DNA of 64,000 nt from Piliocolobus tephrosceles (lineage: Eukaryota > Chordata > Mammalia > Primates > Cercopithecidae): NCBI RefSeq assembly GCF_002776525.5, contig NC_045436.1, positions 10,609,294 to 10,673,293 of the forward strand. Direction: 5' to 3'. Positions 46,656-59,410 of this stretch are shown here, in pieces. The notes beneath the pieces were generated by a model. The model searched no databases. It was not told the origin of the DNA and was given only the letters and a program-made list of their open reading frames with translations. A program made the position numbers and the translations under genes. Numbering within the stretch: position 1 is the first letter of the stretch; every line of letters starts with the position of its first letter.

Positions 46656-49600
46656 GGCTGTGTCCTAGACACTCCCTCCAGAGAGTAAGTGGAGACATGA
46701 ATCCGTCTTATATTCTTTATTTTCTGTCTTTTAGGTATCACTATCCAGCACTGCCAGATACTCATTCTCTGAAAGCTATCAATTTATATGCTGTGTAAGT
46801 TTCTTTATATATTGTATTTTCAGAGGTAACTAAAGCAGCATAGCCAGAAATAGTAGGGCTCCTGAACATTCAAAGAGGTTTACTCTAAAATGTTCTTCTC
46901 AGGAAAGACAGCATGTATAAAAATAGCTCATTAATGCATTCTTCTCAAATGTAATGCATTTTAGCTGACTTTACAGTGCAAAAGCTAGTTAATACTTAAT
47001 CTCATGGTAAAGAGGTGACGTGAAAATATACGTTCATTTTTCAAAATGTTCACTGTCTTCTCCACATTTAAAAAGCAAGTTGTTCCATGAATTACTTTTT
47101 GATCTTCCTTTCTGTCCTATGCACACTGCATCAATAACTTTATTTAGTTTTACAGCTTTAAAAATTCAGCTGTATAATGGTATCAAATGTATAGCTCTAG
47201 AACATTCTTTCTCATGAGCTTTTCGGACTCATATGCACAACTGTGTACTTAACATCTTCAACTGAATATAAAATACAGACTTCAAAATTCATTTAAAATA
47301 AAAAAAAGAAAGAATAGAAAAAAGGAAGGAAGAAAAAGAGGGAGAAAAAAAGAAAAGGAAAGAAACAAACAACTCAAACCCTACATCTGTCCTTCTCACT
47401 GCTTCTCCATCTTGATAAATGGCGAAGCTGTTTCGGCAACTGCTTGGGCGAGAGGTGGTGAGAAGCAAACCTGGAGTTGTCTCCTCTTCCCTTTCCTCTA
47501 ATCTCAAAGCATTTCTACTGTATTTTCTAAGTAGGTATCTGATCATTTTTCCTCCCTATGCCAATACAGTCTTTTCCCGGACAATTTCAAGGATCTTTAT
47601 ATTGGTTGACTGTAGTTTGCCTTGTTTCACCTTCCTCAAACATTCACTTCACTCCTGAACACTTCCTAAATTTCACTTTCTGAAGTTCGTTTCTCACCAG
47701 CAGCCAGCTCATGTCTCTCCATTCCTCTAACCAGCTCTCGCCATTTGGTTATTCCTTACCACAAATTTTAATTTCTGGCTTCCTCAAACATAGCTTATTT
47801 CAACCCCCTCTTCCCTCAGCTTACTCCATTTCAGAACAATTGAATGTATTTCACTTCATTAAACAGTTTAATCTTGTTTTGAACTCAGAATTTTAACTTT
47901 TATGTTTACTTTCTCATCTGCCTGGAACTCACTTTCCTTATATCTTCAAATAGATGTTTCACTGGCATACTCCTTTCTTATTATGAACATCATTGGAGTT
48001 GACAAGTTCACACTGCTGTCACTTCAAATACGTAATGCATTTTATTTTGTGAGAAGAAAACCGCATAATTTTGGATATGGAAATTTGAGATAAAAAGACT
48101 GAAGAAATAAATTATTTTTACAGAATCCACTTTTATCTTGTCTCTTTATCATGCTAATATCTATAAATCGTTTAATCAGAATAGTAATGCTAATAGTGAA
48201 AGTAGTTAGTAGATAATAAAATGCAATCATCTGTAACAACTTCAGTCAATCTAACCAGTGGAAATATTTAATTACACATGTGAAAGAGAATGAAAAGTTT
48301 TACCTATGAGAAGTAACAACACAAGTTAGTCTACTTTGAATAATAAAAGCAATCAAACTACTTTGTAGTTTGGTTATTATAAATCATAAATTATAAAACA
48401 TTAATAAAGTTCTCCATGATGATTTGTTTATAAATATATGCTTTAAAATAACCTTAACTTTTGATTGAGAAAAATTCAAACACATGCAAAATAAAACTAA
48501 TATAATTGCTGCGTAATTATCCTATGCGTCAATAATTACCAGCTCATGTCTGAAGGTGTATTATCTATACCTTACCTACTTCCAGAAAACATAGTTTTTC
48601 TGTAAAAATTTTAATATGCAATTCTAAATAATATGAATAGAATTCTTACCTTACAAAAATAGATTTCTTTAAAAATCTACAATGTCATTATCACATTCAC
48701 ATTAAAAACTAACTTACATAATTAAATATGTAGTAATTGTTCATATATTTCTAGTTCTCTGGAAAATTTCATTATTTTCATCTGTTTATTTGAGTTAAAA
48801 TCCACATAAATAAAGCCTATTGTAATTGGTTGATGCACACACATGGGCACACAGCAACATTCACATAAACATGAAAATGCACACACAGTATCTCAACGGC
48901 AAGTTTTCCATTTCTTGCTTTTCATCTTGCAATTTATTTGTTGAGAAAGCAAATTATTTCATGTTCTGGATTTTGTTGATTAAATCTTCATGCAATTGGT
49001 TAGCACATTTCTCTGATATCTGAATTTCTGTAAATGGGTAGTTGAATTTGAAAGTTTTTACAGATTCAGCCTTAACATTTGGATTGGCAATTTTTCATGA
49101 ATCATATAATGTTCCTCTGTCAGATGGCATATCGTTTCTGATTTTCTCCTTTTTGTGATATTAGCAGTTGTGATAATTAATATCTATACCCTTTTATCTG
49201 ATAGATTTATTAAAGTTAAATTAATGTGTCTTAAAATGGTATATCACATTTCACTGATCATAATTTTTTGGCAAGATCTTTTTAATTGTCAGAAGATCAA
49301 AGGTATATATCAGTTTAGCCTTGACAGAATTATTATTAAATTATTATATAAATTATTATATAATAGAGATAATTTATACCATCTCTATTATATTTTAACA
49401 GTTGCTTCTAATAAATGCATTTCCTTTGAAAACGTGTTGTTTAATGTGAATGTGTACTATGAAATATAGTTGATTTAGAATACTCAAGTGAGGCCACATT
49501 TTAGAAATAATCAATTGAATACCCTTCACTTCTTGGAGTTTAATATGCTATTAAGATAAATTTTAAATATTTGCCAATTATATGAATAAAACATGTATTC

Positions 49601-50149
49601 AAATAACTTTCTATCATTTTCAAGGCAGAAATTGATTAATTTACAGTCAATATTATAGGGAATGTTGAACCTTTTAAAGCTGAATAAATCCTTTGAGATA
49701 AATTAGACCAAACACTTTAATTTTTTGTTGAAAATGTTTAACTCTGATTTTTCGTGTTATCATTTCAGCGAGTGTTTGAGTTAACATAGGGCATGTATCT
49801 CTAAGTGTGACACTAAGCACAACTATGAAGTGAAATATATTTGCCATGAGTCTTAATCCCATTTTTTATACAGAAGCAGACTTTTTTCTCTTGTTTGCTG
49901 TGCAAGGCCTCTGTGACATTACTTTAATACACAGTATGCCCTCATTCTACATCAACAGGTCTTACATCACCGCTGAAATTTCTTACTTCTTTCCTGTTTT
50001 TCATTCAATATTTTTTTTATGCCACGAATATCCCAATGTACTGATATTATGCACTTGTAACTCAATATTGTTCAAAATTTTATTCTATAATAGGTGGAAT
50101 GTATACTCTGTTCTAAACAAGGTGATCTTTGGTTTTGTTAACAAAAGAC
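46656..50149. other. Long AT-rich interval, nothing recognised
   Basis: About 3.5 kb with no named repeat except a purine-rich tract at about 47300-47370. Frames up to 146 codons (49846-50286) show no domain, and that longest frame runs into the LTR-like block that follows. Confidence 0.4.
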
Positions 50150-50650
50150 CATGTGCTCTGCAGTGCAAAAAGGGAGAGCTCTATTTTCTATTTTTTTTAA
50201 AAAGCCACAGGTTAGGGAGACATAGCCTCTGTTGTACAAAAGTAAGTGTACTCCAAGGGACACGATGGAGACTTAGAGATGATTAAAGCAAAAACCAGAA
50301 GGCAAGGGAGGGGATTCAGGGGAGTGAGGGGCAGAGTTGTGATTGGATGACCATTAAGCCCAAAATCGCCAGTCTCTCTCTCAGTTGGCTGGTTCCAGGT
50401 GGTCTGTCAGTTACCAGGTGGTCTGCTGGTGATCATTTGGGAAGTTTCCAGCTGCTGTTGTTTCCAGAAGTGGTTATTTGACTTGGAGGCAGAAAAACAA
50501 GTTTTACAACACTTTGTAGGACACAGAGAACTTGACCGTTCCTCAGCCTGCCACGGCCTCTTGGCTCTGCTCTTACTTTTGAGCCACAGGGAGTCCATCT
50601 TGCCTGTCAACTGGGGGCATAATTTGACAGTATTTAGGGCTTTATCCTTT
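50150..50650 (-). mobile_element. Probable ERV solo LTR, family not named
   Basis: A block richer in G and C than its flanks. On the minus strand it has the look of a retroviral LTR, with ccaatcacaactctgcccct, ctttaatcatctctaagtct and ctccatcgtgtcccttggag in an order that I associate with primate LTRs. Edges and family are uncertain. The frames at 50399-50668 and 50407-50703 fall mostly inside it. Confidence 0.5.
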
Positions 50651-51684
50651 ATTTTTCTATTTGCATAAAAATATTTGATTAAACCATTCTCTGAAGGTGG
50701 CATATTTACTATGCATCTTCACAAAATAATGCATACATTATTTGCCTTTAAAGAGAGTTCATTAAATTGAAAATTTAAATTACATAACCCCCTTCTAAAT
50801 TCATTTTTATGTTTACCAGATATTTTTGTGTTTCTGTGGAATTATCAATTAAAGTATTTTTTAATCTGTAATCTACTAGTTACTGTCAACAATTTAAGTG
50901 ACAGTCCTTCAGCCTTGCTTATGTAAGGAGCTATTATAGTTATCATTATGGGCAGTAAATTACACATTCTACTAATGATTAATAATGGATGTTCTGCTAA
51001 ACCAGGTGCTTTGCCTCTACTAAAAATACACCTGGCTTGCCAAGTAGAAAAGCTACTGAGAAAGCTCATCTATCAAAACAAATGTCTCTGCATCTTGTTT
51101 GAGTAAGTAACTGCTATGTGTTACAATTCTTTATACATGTATATGTTGAATTTTTACATAGCTGCCACGATTAAGTTGTATATCATGGGTTTTCATCTTC
51201 TCAAAACATAAGTCAGTGAATGACTGACTTACAAACATATGAAGATACAATGACTCCATTGACTCATGAAGTGAATCTTACATCATGGGGCTAAAAATGG
51301 AGGGAGGGAGGGAAGGGGAGTTTAATGCAGTTTTTACTAAAGTGTAAACTAAGAGTGATGAGCTCAAATTTCTTTGAGTTATATGTAAGAATGCATATTC
51401 CTAGAAATAATGAAGATCCACTGAATTCAAATCCATGGGATAAGTTAAGGGATTTATACATTTTTAAGTGGTTCTTGAGGGTTCAGGGATACATGCATTA
51501 TAAGTAGTTGATTACTTAACTACAGTTTGAGATCACTGGCTTAGGTCTTCAAATATTATATTTTTGAAATAGTTGGCAATTCAATCTATGGCTTCTTTTT
51601 TCTAGTATCCTTTTGTAAATCACTAAACTGCCTACTTATTACATAAGATGAAGAAATCAGTAGTCAAAGATTTGAAACAAGCTT
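50651..51684. other. Non-genic interval
   Basis: Nothing recognised except a short (GGGA)n patch at 51299-51316. Confidence 0.4.
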
Positions 51685-51836
51685 GGAGGATCACTATAAT
51701 CCCAGTACTTTGAGAGGCCAAAAAGGGAGGATTGCTTGAGATCAGGAGATTGAGGCTGCAGTGAGCCATGATTACATCATTGCACTCCAGCCTGGGTATC
51801 AGAGTGAGACATTGACTCAAAAAAGAAAAAAAAAAA
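51685..51836 (+). mobile_element. Monomeric or internally deleted old Alu (FRAM/AluJ-like)
   Basis: A left-arm-like start (taatcccagtactttgagag) joins directly to a right-arm-like end (gaggctgcagtgagccatg, ccagcctgggtatcagag), with an A-rich tail. The join falls at the gcttgag...gag segment shared by both arms. Either arm-to-arm recombination or an ancestral monomer explains it. Confidence 0.85.
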
Positions 51837-52099
51837 TGGCACAGGTGAATATAGAAATATTTATTATACAGGGTTAGGCAAAAAAAAAATAATAATAATA
51901 AAAGCTTTTTTGTTGTTGTTGTCTTGCAATTCTGAAAGGCCTTAAAAGTGTTATTTTGAGGACTGTACTATTAATTCAAAAACATACAAGGTAACCTATT
52001 GAAGGAAGCCAAATTATTTCACCCTAAAATATATTTTCCTGGCATAGTTCAAGGTGACTACTTAGAAGGGCTTGGAATAAAAAGATAGTCAAAAAGTTG

Positions 52100-52567
52100 T
52101 CTTGCAGGATGAGATTTGCATTTGCAGGGGAAATCTGCATTGATGCAGTCAGGTTTTCACTGAGGCCCACCTTTATCTGACCTAGGAAATATTACTGAAA
52201 ATCTGACATCTTTAAAGTCTGGAAAAAAACATTTCCCATCTTATTCTCTCAGGGGACTGCTGCCTGCGAGGCTTCATCTGCTTAACAAGACCACCTTGGC
52301 TCTCCAGGCCTGCTCTTCTCTCCCTCCCATAACCCAACTTATTGCCATAACCTGTTTTGGGCCATTCTCTGAGCCCCCATTGATCATGTAACCAGAAGAT
52401 GTTCTATAAGCTTCTGAACCTCTCGGGGGCTTGGGGTAATCACTCTGTGAGTCTCCTCCATGCATGTTAATATATTTCTATGCATTTTATCTTATTAATC
52501 TGCCTTTTGTCAGTGGTTCAGTAACCCTTCAGAGGGCAACGAGGAAGTTTTCCTTTGGTCCTTACAT
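52100..52567 (+). mobile_element. Class I ERV-type solo LTR, family not named
   Basis: The 3' part is diagnostic of a primate class I LTR: cgaggcttcatctgcttaac, cataacctgttttgggcc, gaggtaatcactc-like sequence, gcattttatcttattaatct and ttcagagggcaacgaggaag, ending ccttaca. The 5' edge is not certain. A minus-strand 63-codon frame at 52274-52465 lies inside. Confidence 0.68.
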
Positions 52568-52682
52568 TATATTCATAAGAAAGATGAAAATGACAGTTAT
52601 CTTTTTAAAAAATTATAGATGAGTGAGACTGAAAGGGGAAAAATAACTTTTCATTTTTATTTTTGATTTGTTAATATAAACT

Positions 52683-52936
52683 TGGGAGTTTATTGGGAGA
52701 AAGAGATGGGAGGATCATTTGAACTCAGGAGCCTGGGCATCACAAGAAAAAACTGTCTCAACTGGAAAAAAATCATGGTGGTGCATGCCTCTGGTCCCAG
52801 CTACTTGGGAAGCTGAGGTGGGAGGATCGCTTGAGCCCAGGAGTTTGAGGCTGCAGTGAGCTATGATTGCACCACTGCACTCTAGCCTGTGTGACAGACT
52901 GAGACCCTGTCTCAAAAAAAAAAAAAAAAAAAAAAA
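52683..52936 (+). mobile_element. AluJ SINE, 5'-truncated and internally deleted
   Basis: The left arm lacks its start and a middle block (cctgggcatcacaagaaaaa). The right arm is nearly complete, with gcttgagcccaggagtttga and gctatgattgcaccactg, features of AluJ, and a 23-base A tail. Two minus-strand frames over it are antisense Alu. Confidence 0.9.
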
Positions 52937-53059
52937 GACAATTATAGAACAGAAAAATAAGTTTTTGATGCATCTTGTTATTAATGGTGACATGTATCTA
53001 CCATAATTTTGGAATTTTGCATTGGTAATTTTATGTCAACCATATTTAAATATTTATAA

Positions 53060-53155
53060 CATTCCCATAATATAGGTAAGTTTTCTAATAAGTGAAGAAT
53101 TCAGATAATTTGCCCAAGGGCACCCATTTGCAAGTAAAATATCTGAAGTAGAAAT
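53060..53155 (-). mobile_element. MIR SINE fragment
   Basis: The plus strand shows agataatttgcccaagggca followed by cccatttgcaag and a decayed tail, which is the reverse complement of the MIR core. Confidence 0.6.
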
Positions 53156-53429
53156 TGAGAAAATTTTTATTTCAGAAGACATCTATTTACTACATTCTTT
53201 ATGCTTCCCTTTCTCGTTTTCCTTCTCTCATTCTTTTATTTGTTTTTGTTAATTCATTTGTGTTGTGACTATTATAAAGTTGCTTTGTGTACAAACCATT
53301 TGTGATTCTTCAAGCATTTTCAAGGAAAATAACATAAAAATATTTTCAAAAGTAAAATTATTATTTTCCAAGATATTTGGTTGTGACAAAACTTGACTTC
53401 CTTTTTAATAAATAATAAAATATCTTTAT

Positions 53430-53800
53430 TGATACGATTAGGCTTTCTGTCCCCATCCAAATCTCATCTTAAATTGCAATCCTCACATGTCAAGGGAGAG
53501 ATCCAATGTCGGTAATTGAATCATGGGGTTTTTCCCACATGCTGTTCTCATGACAGTGAGTGAGTTCTCATGAGATCTGATGGTTTAATAAGGGGGGTCT
53601 CTTCCCTCTTTTCTCAGGACTTCTCCCTCCTGCTGCCTTGTGAGGAAGGTGCCTTTCTTCCCTTTTGCCTTCCACCATGATTGTAAGTTTCCTAAGGCCT
53701 CCCCAGCCATGTTGAAGTGTGAGTCAATTAAACCTCTTTTCTTTTTAAATTACCTGGTCTCGAGCAGTTCTTTATAGCAGTATGAAAACAGATTAATACA
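53430..53800 (+). mobile_element. THE1-type MaLR solo LTR
   Basis: Starts tgatacgattaggctttctg and ends aacagattaataca. The interior matches THE1: ccccatccaaatctcatctt, gtaattgaatcatggggttt, tctcatgagatctgatggtt, ccttccaccatgattgtaag and gtgagtcaattaaacctctt. Flanks tttat (53425-53429) and cttat (53801-53805) form a 5-bp target duplication with one difference. Confidence 0.93.
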
Positions 53801-54744
53801 CTTATGTAGTTATAAAAGCACATTACCCACTGTGAAAAAAATTAAAGACTGTATACATATCTTAAATCTTTGCTCTAGGTGTAGCTCCTGTGATCAATAG
53901 AGTGTTTACTTCTTCCACTTTTAAATTGCCCTACAATATATGTATACATAGATATATAAGGTATCTCAGGTGTGTGTTTAACACAAAATCATAGAAAACA
54001 ATATGTCGTTTTCCATCTTGTTTTTCATTTAAATGGGAAACTTGAAATTTTGCAGAATAGTTCATGCAAGTATGCTTAATTCTTCCAACTGTTGCATAGA
54101 ATTCTTAATGTAAAAACAATATATTTAATAGTCACCAATTTAAAAATATTTAAATGTTCCTGATATCTGCTATTATAAATATTTCATAAATTTCTTGGTC
54201 ATGTATGTTTTGTGTAAACATGTAAAAATTATTAAAAATAACTGCCAAAAAGAGAATTTGGGATTAAAGCATGTGCTTAATAAGTACTATAAATTTTATG
54301 TTGGCCAATTTGCACTACAAGAAAAAATTATTAATTTTAGTTTTCACTTTCTCTATTACTGAGGTAGTAAATTTTAAAATACATTTTCACTTGCTAATTG
54401 TTTTATCTTTTTAATGAAATACATTTTTGTTTATTTTACCAGTTTTGGGTTTGTCTTTTCATTATTAGTGATCTGTTAGGAATTTTACATATTTTGAAAA
54501 TGAAGTCTTTGTTGCATTTGTGGTAAATACTTATACCCATATTGTATTTTTATTCATTGTTTTCTGTTGTATTTTTAAATTAATATGTTTTTAATTAGTA
54601 AAATGTGTTGATCTTCCTCTTTTATGGATTCTGGGTTTTCTGTCTGGCAAAAAGTTTCTCAAGATTTTAAAGTAGTCTTTAAATTTTCTGTAATTTTACT
54701 TGCAGTTTCATGCTTACTTAAAAATCTTTATTGTAATGCAGGCT
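53801..54744. other. Non-genic AT-rich interval
   Basis: Nothing recognised; parts of 54300-54740 have a loose L1-like look but no secure landmark. Confidence 0.35.
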
Positions 54745-54965
54745 TTTAGCAGGTTTCTGGTGAGCCAAAAAATAAAGACTTGGGAAAAAATATAAAGGGG
54801 TCTCTTTTTTAACCTCTTCTTCAACTCGGTGCTAGTTTACTCTGGGGATTTCATTCTCAGTTACTTCCTGTATGTGGGTCAAGATGCGGCATTACACAAC
54901 TCATATAACTAGTGATCCCAGAGGAATAAGGACCCTTTCTTCTCCATATAAATTTTGTGTCAAAT
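54745..54965 (+). repeat. Local direct repeat, copy A1 (partner at 56625-56880)
   Basis: Shared segments with copy A2 include gggatttcattctcagttac, tgtatgtggg, gatcccagaggaataaggac and ctccatataaatttt. Copies differ by substitutions and small insertions. The family is not identified. Confidence 0.8.
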
Positions 54966-55129
54966 CTCAGTAAAACTTTCACAATTCTGCTTTGTTTTCC
55001 AAAACCCTCTCTGACTTTAGTAACAAAACCAAAAGGAAAGAAATTTTTCTAGGCAGTTTAAAAAATATGTTCACTCTGAGACATGTGTTAATTGAGGGAA
55101 ACTCGATAAAAGCTCCACTGCACAAAGTT

Positions 55130-55365
55130 CACTATATGCAGTGAGAGAGGTGGAGATAAAGCTTACAGCTTGTTAGAAATGTCTCATATTTTAGTTGAAT
55201 ATGTTTAAATTTTATAGTAACATTTTATCATAACGATAAAAAAAGACCCTTGATCAGATTATAAATGGGGGAAGATATTTTCAGACTATACTTCTTCAGA
55301 GGCCTTTTGTGTGGTTCTAGTGGGGCAAGTGTATCAGCACCATGGAGAGCTCCGTATCAAGGCAG
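55130..55365 (+). repeat. Local inverted repeat, copy B1 (partner at 57225-57452)
   Basis: Contains gaggtggagataaagcttac, cttgttagaaatgtctcata, ggggaagatattttcagact and tcagcaccatggagagctcc. The reverse complement of 57225-57452 contains the same blocks in the same order. Confidence 0.8.
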
Positions 55366-56624
55366 AGGCAGCATTCCCTTAGGGTGACCATTTCTGTTTC
55401 CTCGTTTTCATCTCTGTAACAAAATTCCCATTTTATTCATGCGCATTCTTCACCTTTTTCACTAGAGTTCTAAATGTATTTTTCATAGTTGTCACGCATT
55501 TTCTCTCTGATAGTTCCAACAATAAAGGCATGGTTTTGTTGATTACTTTCTTTATCGAGAATGCTTACTATTCTTGTTCCTTTGTGGGTTTTTTTTTTTT
55601 TTTTTATGATTTAGGATTGAAAACTAGATATCTCATGTAAGCCACCAGGGACTGTGTTAAATAATATCAATGTCTGCCAACGGACACGTTTATTTTTCTT
55701 CTAAGCCTTTGTTGTGGGATGTTGAGTCAACCTATTTAGGAGTTATCTGGGTTGGTTGTGTTGTTGTTATGGCCATTCTCACAAATCATGGGCTTCAGAT
55801 TCCTCCATAATTACCCTGTTCTTAATGTGGGAGTTAATTCTTCTTATGGTTTTACTAAATGTTGCTCCACCCTCAGTTTTAGGTGTTTTATCTGTGCTTG
55901 TGCTTCAGAAAATGTGTCTCTCATGCTCTTGAGCCTCCCGAACAATGGATTGCTGTTGTTTGTTACTCAGTACATGCCAGCCTCTAGATGGGGAGAGTGG
56001 GGTGATTTTCTGCTGTCTTGGTTTAGCCTCAGACTTAGGTGTCTTCTCAGTGATGCTGTCTCCATGCTAGTTATAGGGCATATCTGTGTACTGTTCCTAC
56101 CCACCACTCAGGTGTAGAATGAGATGCTTTCTCTTCTGTTCCCCCAGCTACAATGGATCTTCACCTGTGCTCCAAATGCAACAGGATTTACTCCTCTTCT
56201 CCTAATGTCTTGATGTCTTTTCTCTTAGGAAGGAAAGGATCAAGGATCATTCTGAGGTGGTGTCACTTTCCCACATAATATGAAAGGGGGAGCATACAGC
56301 TCTTCTTTTCCAAATTTGCACAAGGGATTCTTTCTCTGATCTCTTGTCCTGACTTCAGTCTTTCTCATAAGTACTCAATTGAGTTCATGAAGAAGAGCCT
56401 ATGAGTGTTAATGGCTCTTGGTTCTGTGTCCTCCAATGTTTATGTAGACACACAACATCCTACAATCATTTTAAGAATTTATTGAAAATATTACTGTAGT
56501 TCTTCTTAAGGGTTTGTACATCAAATTGCATCCACTGCAAGTTTCAAGTGCTTAAGATCTGAACCTCTTTGGAATTGTGTGTCTTTCCTTAGATTTCAGG
56601 CTAGTGGGTTGCTCTTTTACTTCA
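55366..56624. other. Spacer between the local repeats, unassigned
   Basis: T-rich, with a T-run near 55590. The plus-strand frame at 55752-56117 (121 codons) has no domain I recognise. The text loosely resembles antisense 5' regions of old L1 elements, but I have no secure landmark. Confidence 0.35.
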
Positions 56625-56880
56625 GTTTTCTGAGAAGCCAACAAAAAGTATGTTCTTACAGGTTAAAAGCTTTTCTTGTTCAAAATATAAAGAGGTGTCT
56701 TTTTCATCCTCTTCTGCTTCGTGCTACTTTCCTCTCGGGATTTCATTCTCAGTTACTTTCTGTATGTGGGTAAAGGAGACTCAGAGATGCAGTATTACAT
56801 AACCCTTCAAAGTATTGATCCCAGAGGAATAAGGACCCTCTCTACTCCATATAAATTTCATATCAACATCCCACACTGAA
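56625..56880 (+). repeat. Local direct repeat, copy A2
   Basis: Second copy of the segment at 54745-54965. It has additional bases (gtaaaggagactcagag) not present in A1. Confidence 0.8.
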
Positions 56881-57224
56881 GGCCTAGAAGCAAAAGAAAG
56901 GTGTCCATGTCCAGGCATTGATATTACTTAATTTAGTCTCCGTTGGCTAACATGAGATACAAGCTTTCATTCCCAAATCATTCAAAACCACACACACCAA
57001 GAAACAAGAACAGCAAGCACTCTCAATAAAGAAGGTAATCCACAAAACCAAACTCAAATATGCCCTCGCTACTGGTACTATCAGACAGACAATTTATTTT
57101 AACTATGAAAAATACGTTAAAGAATTTAGTGAAAGAGTGGAGAATACGTATCAATAAGATGGACATTTTGTAACAGAGCTAAAAACAAGGAGACATAAAT
57201 GGTGACACTGAGTGGAATGTTACA

Positions 57225-57452
57225 GAGGCTTGTTCGTGGAGCTCTCCATGGTGCTGATGCACTTGCTCTCCTAGAACCACTCAAAAGGCCTTAGAGGAGT
57301 ACAGTCTGAAAATATCTTCCCCTGTTTATATTTTATAAAAGAATTTTTACCTTTATGATAAACTATTACTATGAAATTCAGACACAGTCACTAAAATATG
57401 TGACATTTCTAACAACCTGTATACTTTATCTCCACCTCTGTCAGTGTGGATC
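57225..57452 (-). repeat. Local inverted repeat, copy B2
   Basis: The reverse complement of B1: gagctctccatggtgctgat, agtctgaaaatatcttcccc, gacatttctaacaacctgta and ctttatctccacctctgtc. A short tract to its left (about 57090-57200) resembles old L1 ORF1 sequence. Confidence 0.8.
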
Positions 57453-57890
57453 AGAAATCTGGTGCAGCTTGACTGGGGTCCCCTAGCTCAAGGTCTGTCA
57501 TAAGGATGCCATTGAGTTGTCAGCTGTGGCAGCAGTCATCACGAAGTTTGATTGGGAAAGGACCTGCTTCCAGGCTCCCTCATGAATGTTAGAGGCCTCA
57601 GGTCTTTTCTGACTTTTGATCTGAGATAACAGTTGACTGTCACATGAACTTCTCCATGGGGTAGCTACATCATGGCAACTTACTTCTCTGGGAAACAGAC
57701 AGAGAGCAATAGAAAGCTGATATCATTGACATATCCTCTGTGTTGCATATTTTATACATTATCAGAAATTCACTTGGTTAAACCTTCCATTGAAAGGAAG
57801 AGATTACACAAGAGCATGACATCAGGAAAATGGAGGAAAATGGGAGGCCTGAAGTTGAGAATTATGTGTCCACCTGACTTCTCCTCCAAA
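57453..57890 (-). mobile_element. Old MaLR/MLT1-type LTR
   Basis: The plus strand carries aatgagttg-like sequence (gccattgagttgtcagctg), ggacctgcttccaggctccc, atggcaacttacttctctgg and gattacacaagagcatgac. In reverse complement these match a common LTR of the MLT1 class. Edges are approximate. Confidence 0.5.
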
Positions 57891-58907
57891 GAGATAAACT
57901 TTTTCCTATGCAAAGCAAATTAATGTTTCTGTGCTGTGGAGTTTGACTCTCACCATTGTTTTAGTAAAAGACATGCATGAACCTTCTAGTCTCCCTACTA
58001 TGCATCTTCGCATTTCATTGTCTGAGCACATAAATGTATTTAATTTTTTTATCAACTCAGAAGGACTTTAAAAGCTTTAGAAAGCTTGCCTATGAAAAGA
58101 AAAAGTGCTGTAGAGTTATGGCAATATGTCTCAGTCCGTATGTTTACCTTCCAATCACTTATTTACCTATTTCAATCTTACTCTTGTATCTAACTCTTCA
58201 CTGAAAGTTTACTGAATAATGCTTTTGATGATTGTTACACCAAGTTCATTCAGCACTCTTCAATCCTGATTTTATTTAAATTGTTTTTCTGGCATTTGAC
58301 ACTCTTGGTAACTTTTTTTTCCCTTGAATTTATCTATGGGATTTATTAAGATTTTTATGTTGGTTTAGGCAGGCATCAATTTATACCTGCATTCAGAAAT
58401 GCTCAAGGTAGAACCAATTCAGCCATATGTGAAACAGAACATTGTGAGCTTAATTCTCAAGTCATCTGTGCAGTAAAGTGAATTGAAAACCATTATCTGA
58501 AGTTGATTTTGGCTGCTCTGCCCAGGGACACTCTCAAGGCTTATGTCTGAATATAGGTTGAATGTTCTACAATTCAGATGCCTTTTAGGCTGCTCAGCTT
58601 TCATGAAAGGGTATTAATACCTTGTCAGCTCAACATGTGTCTGATGAGTGCCTTTTAATAATTTTCAAGCAAATTTTGGTCAGGGATGATTTTGTATTTA
58701 TTTTAATCTCTAAATATTTATCAAAATCTTAGTTTGGAGAAATAATAGTGAGGAAATATTGACGAAAATATAAGCAAATTATCCCCTCTTTGTGATATGC
58801 CCAGACACAAACACAGTAGCTCCTCCTCCCAAACAAAAGAGATCTGTGAATGTATATCGCATTATGATGACCCATAAAAACTTGTTATATATTGAGAAGA
58901 CAATATA
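57891..58907. other. Non-genic interval, nothing recognised
   Basis: AT-rich and unassigned. The minus-strand frame at 58419-58604 has no motif. Confidence 0.4.
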
Positions 58908-59060
58908 ATATAGTAATCAAAAACTTGTACTTTGGAGTGAGACAGCCCTGGGTTTGAATCCAGTTGAGCAAATTCTTAACTGGGCAATCGTGTAAAATGC
59001 TATTTCATCTCACTAAACCTAAATGGAATGCCAATTACACCCACCTGTATAAGTTAGCTT
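58908..59060 (+). mobile_element. MIR SINE, 5' tRNA-like half
   Basis: Begins atagtaatcaaaaacttgta and shows gagacagccctgggtttgaa, the tRNA-derived B-box region, followed by cttaactgggcaatcgtg and a decayed centre. Confidence 0.82.
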
Positions 59061-59309
59061 TCAATTCTAGTATAAAGTAACTCTAATAATATTCATTATA
59101 CCTTCTCATCCAGCTGAGACTAACAGTTTTCCTAATAGTATCACTAGTATTAAAGTCCTCAGAAATCAGAAGCTTCTTTTATACTTTTACACTTAGGAAT
59201 TTATCCTGACACCACAAGGGCTATTATCTGTTTATCAGTCAGTAAAATGTGTGTACTGCCGTCTTCTCTGCCTTAGGAATACTCAGTATCTTTTACACTT
59301 ATGCCACCA

Positions 59310-59410
59310 CTATATTATACATTATATGTATATATATATTTATATATGATATATGCATATATTTTACATTACATATAATTATATAATATATATATAATTT
59401 ATTTTATAGA
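59310..59410. repeat. (TA)n-rich low-complexity tract
   Basis: Almost purely a/t, with alternating ta, tatatg and ttatat units. It is a strong DNA-unwinding candidate and unlikely to align uniquely. Confidence 0.88.

Noticed and set aside
49846..50286. 146-codon plus-strand frame, one of the longest in the window
   Set aside because: It has no recognisable domain, is Phe/Tyr/Ile-rich as expected of T-rich DNA, and its end lies in an LTR-like block.
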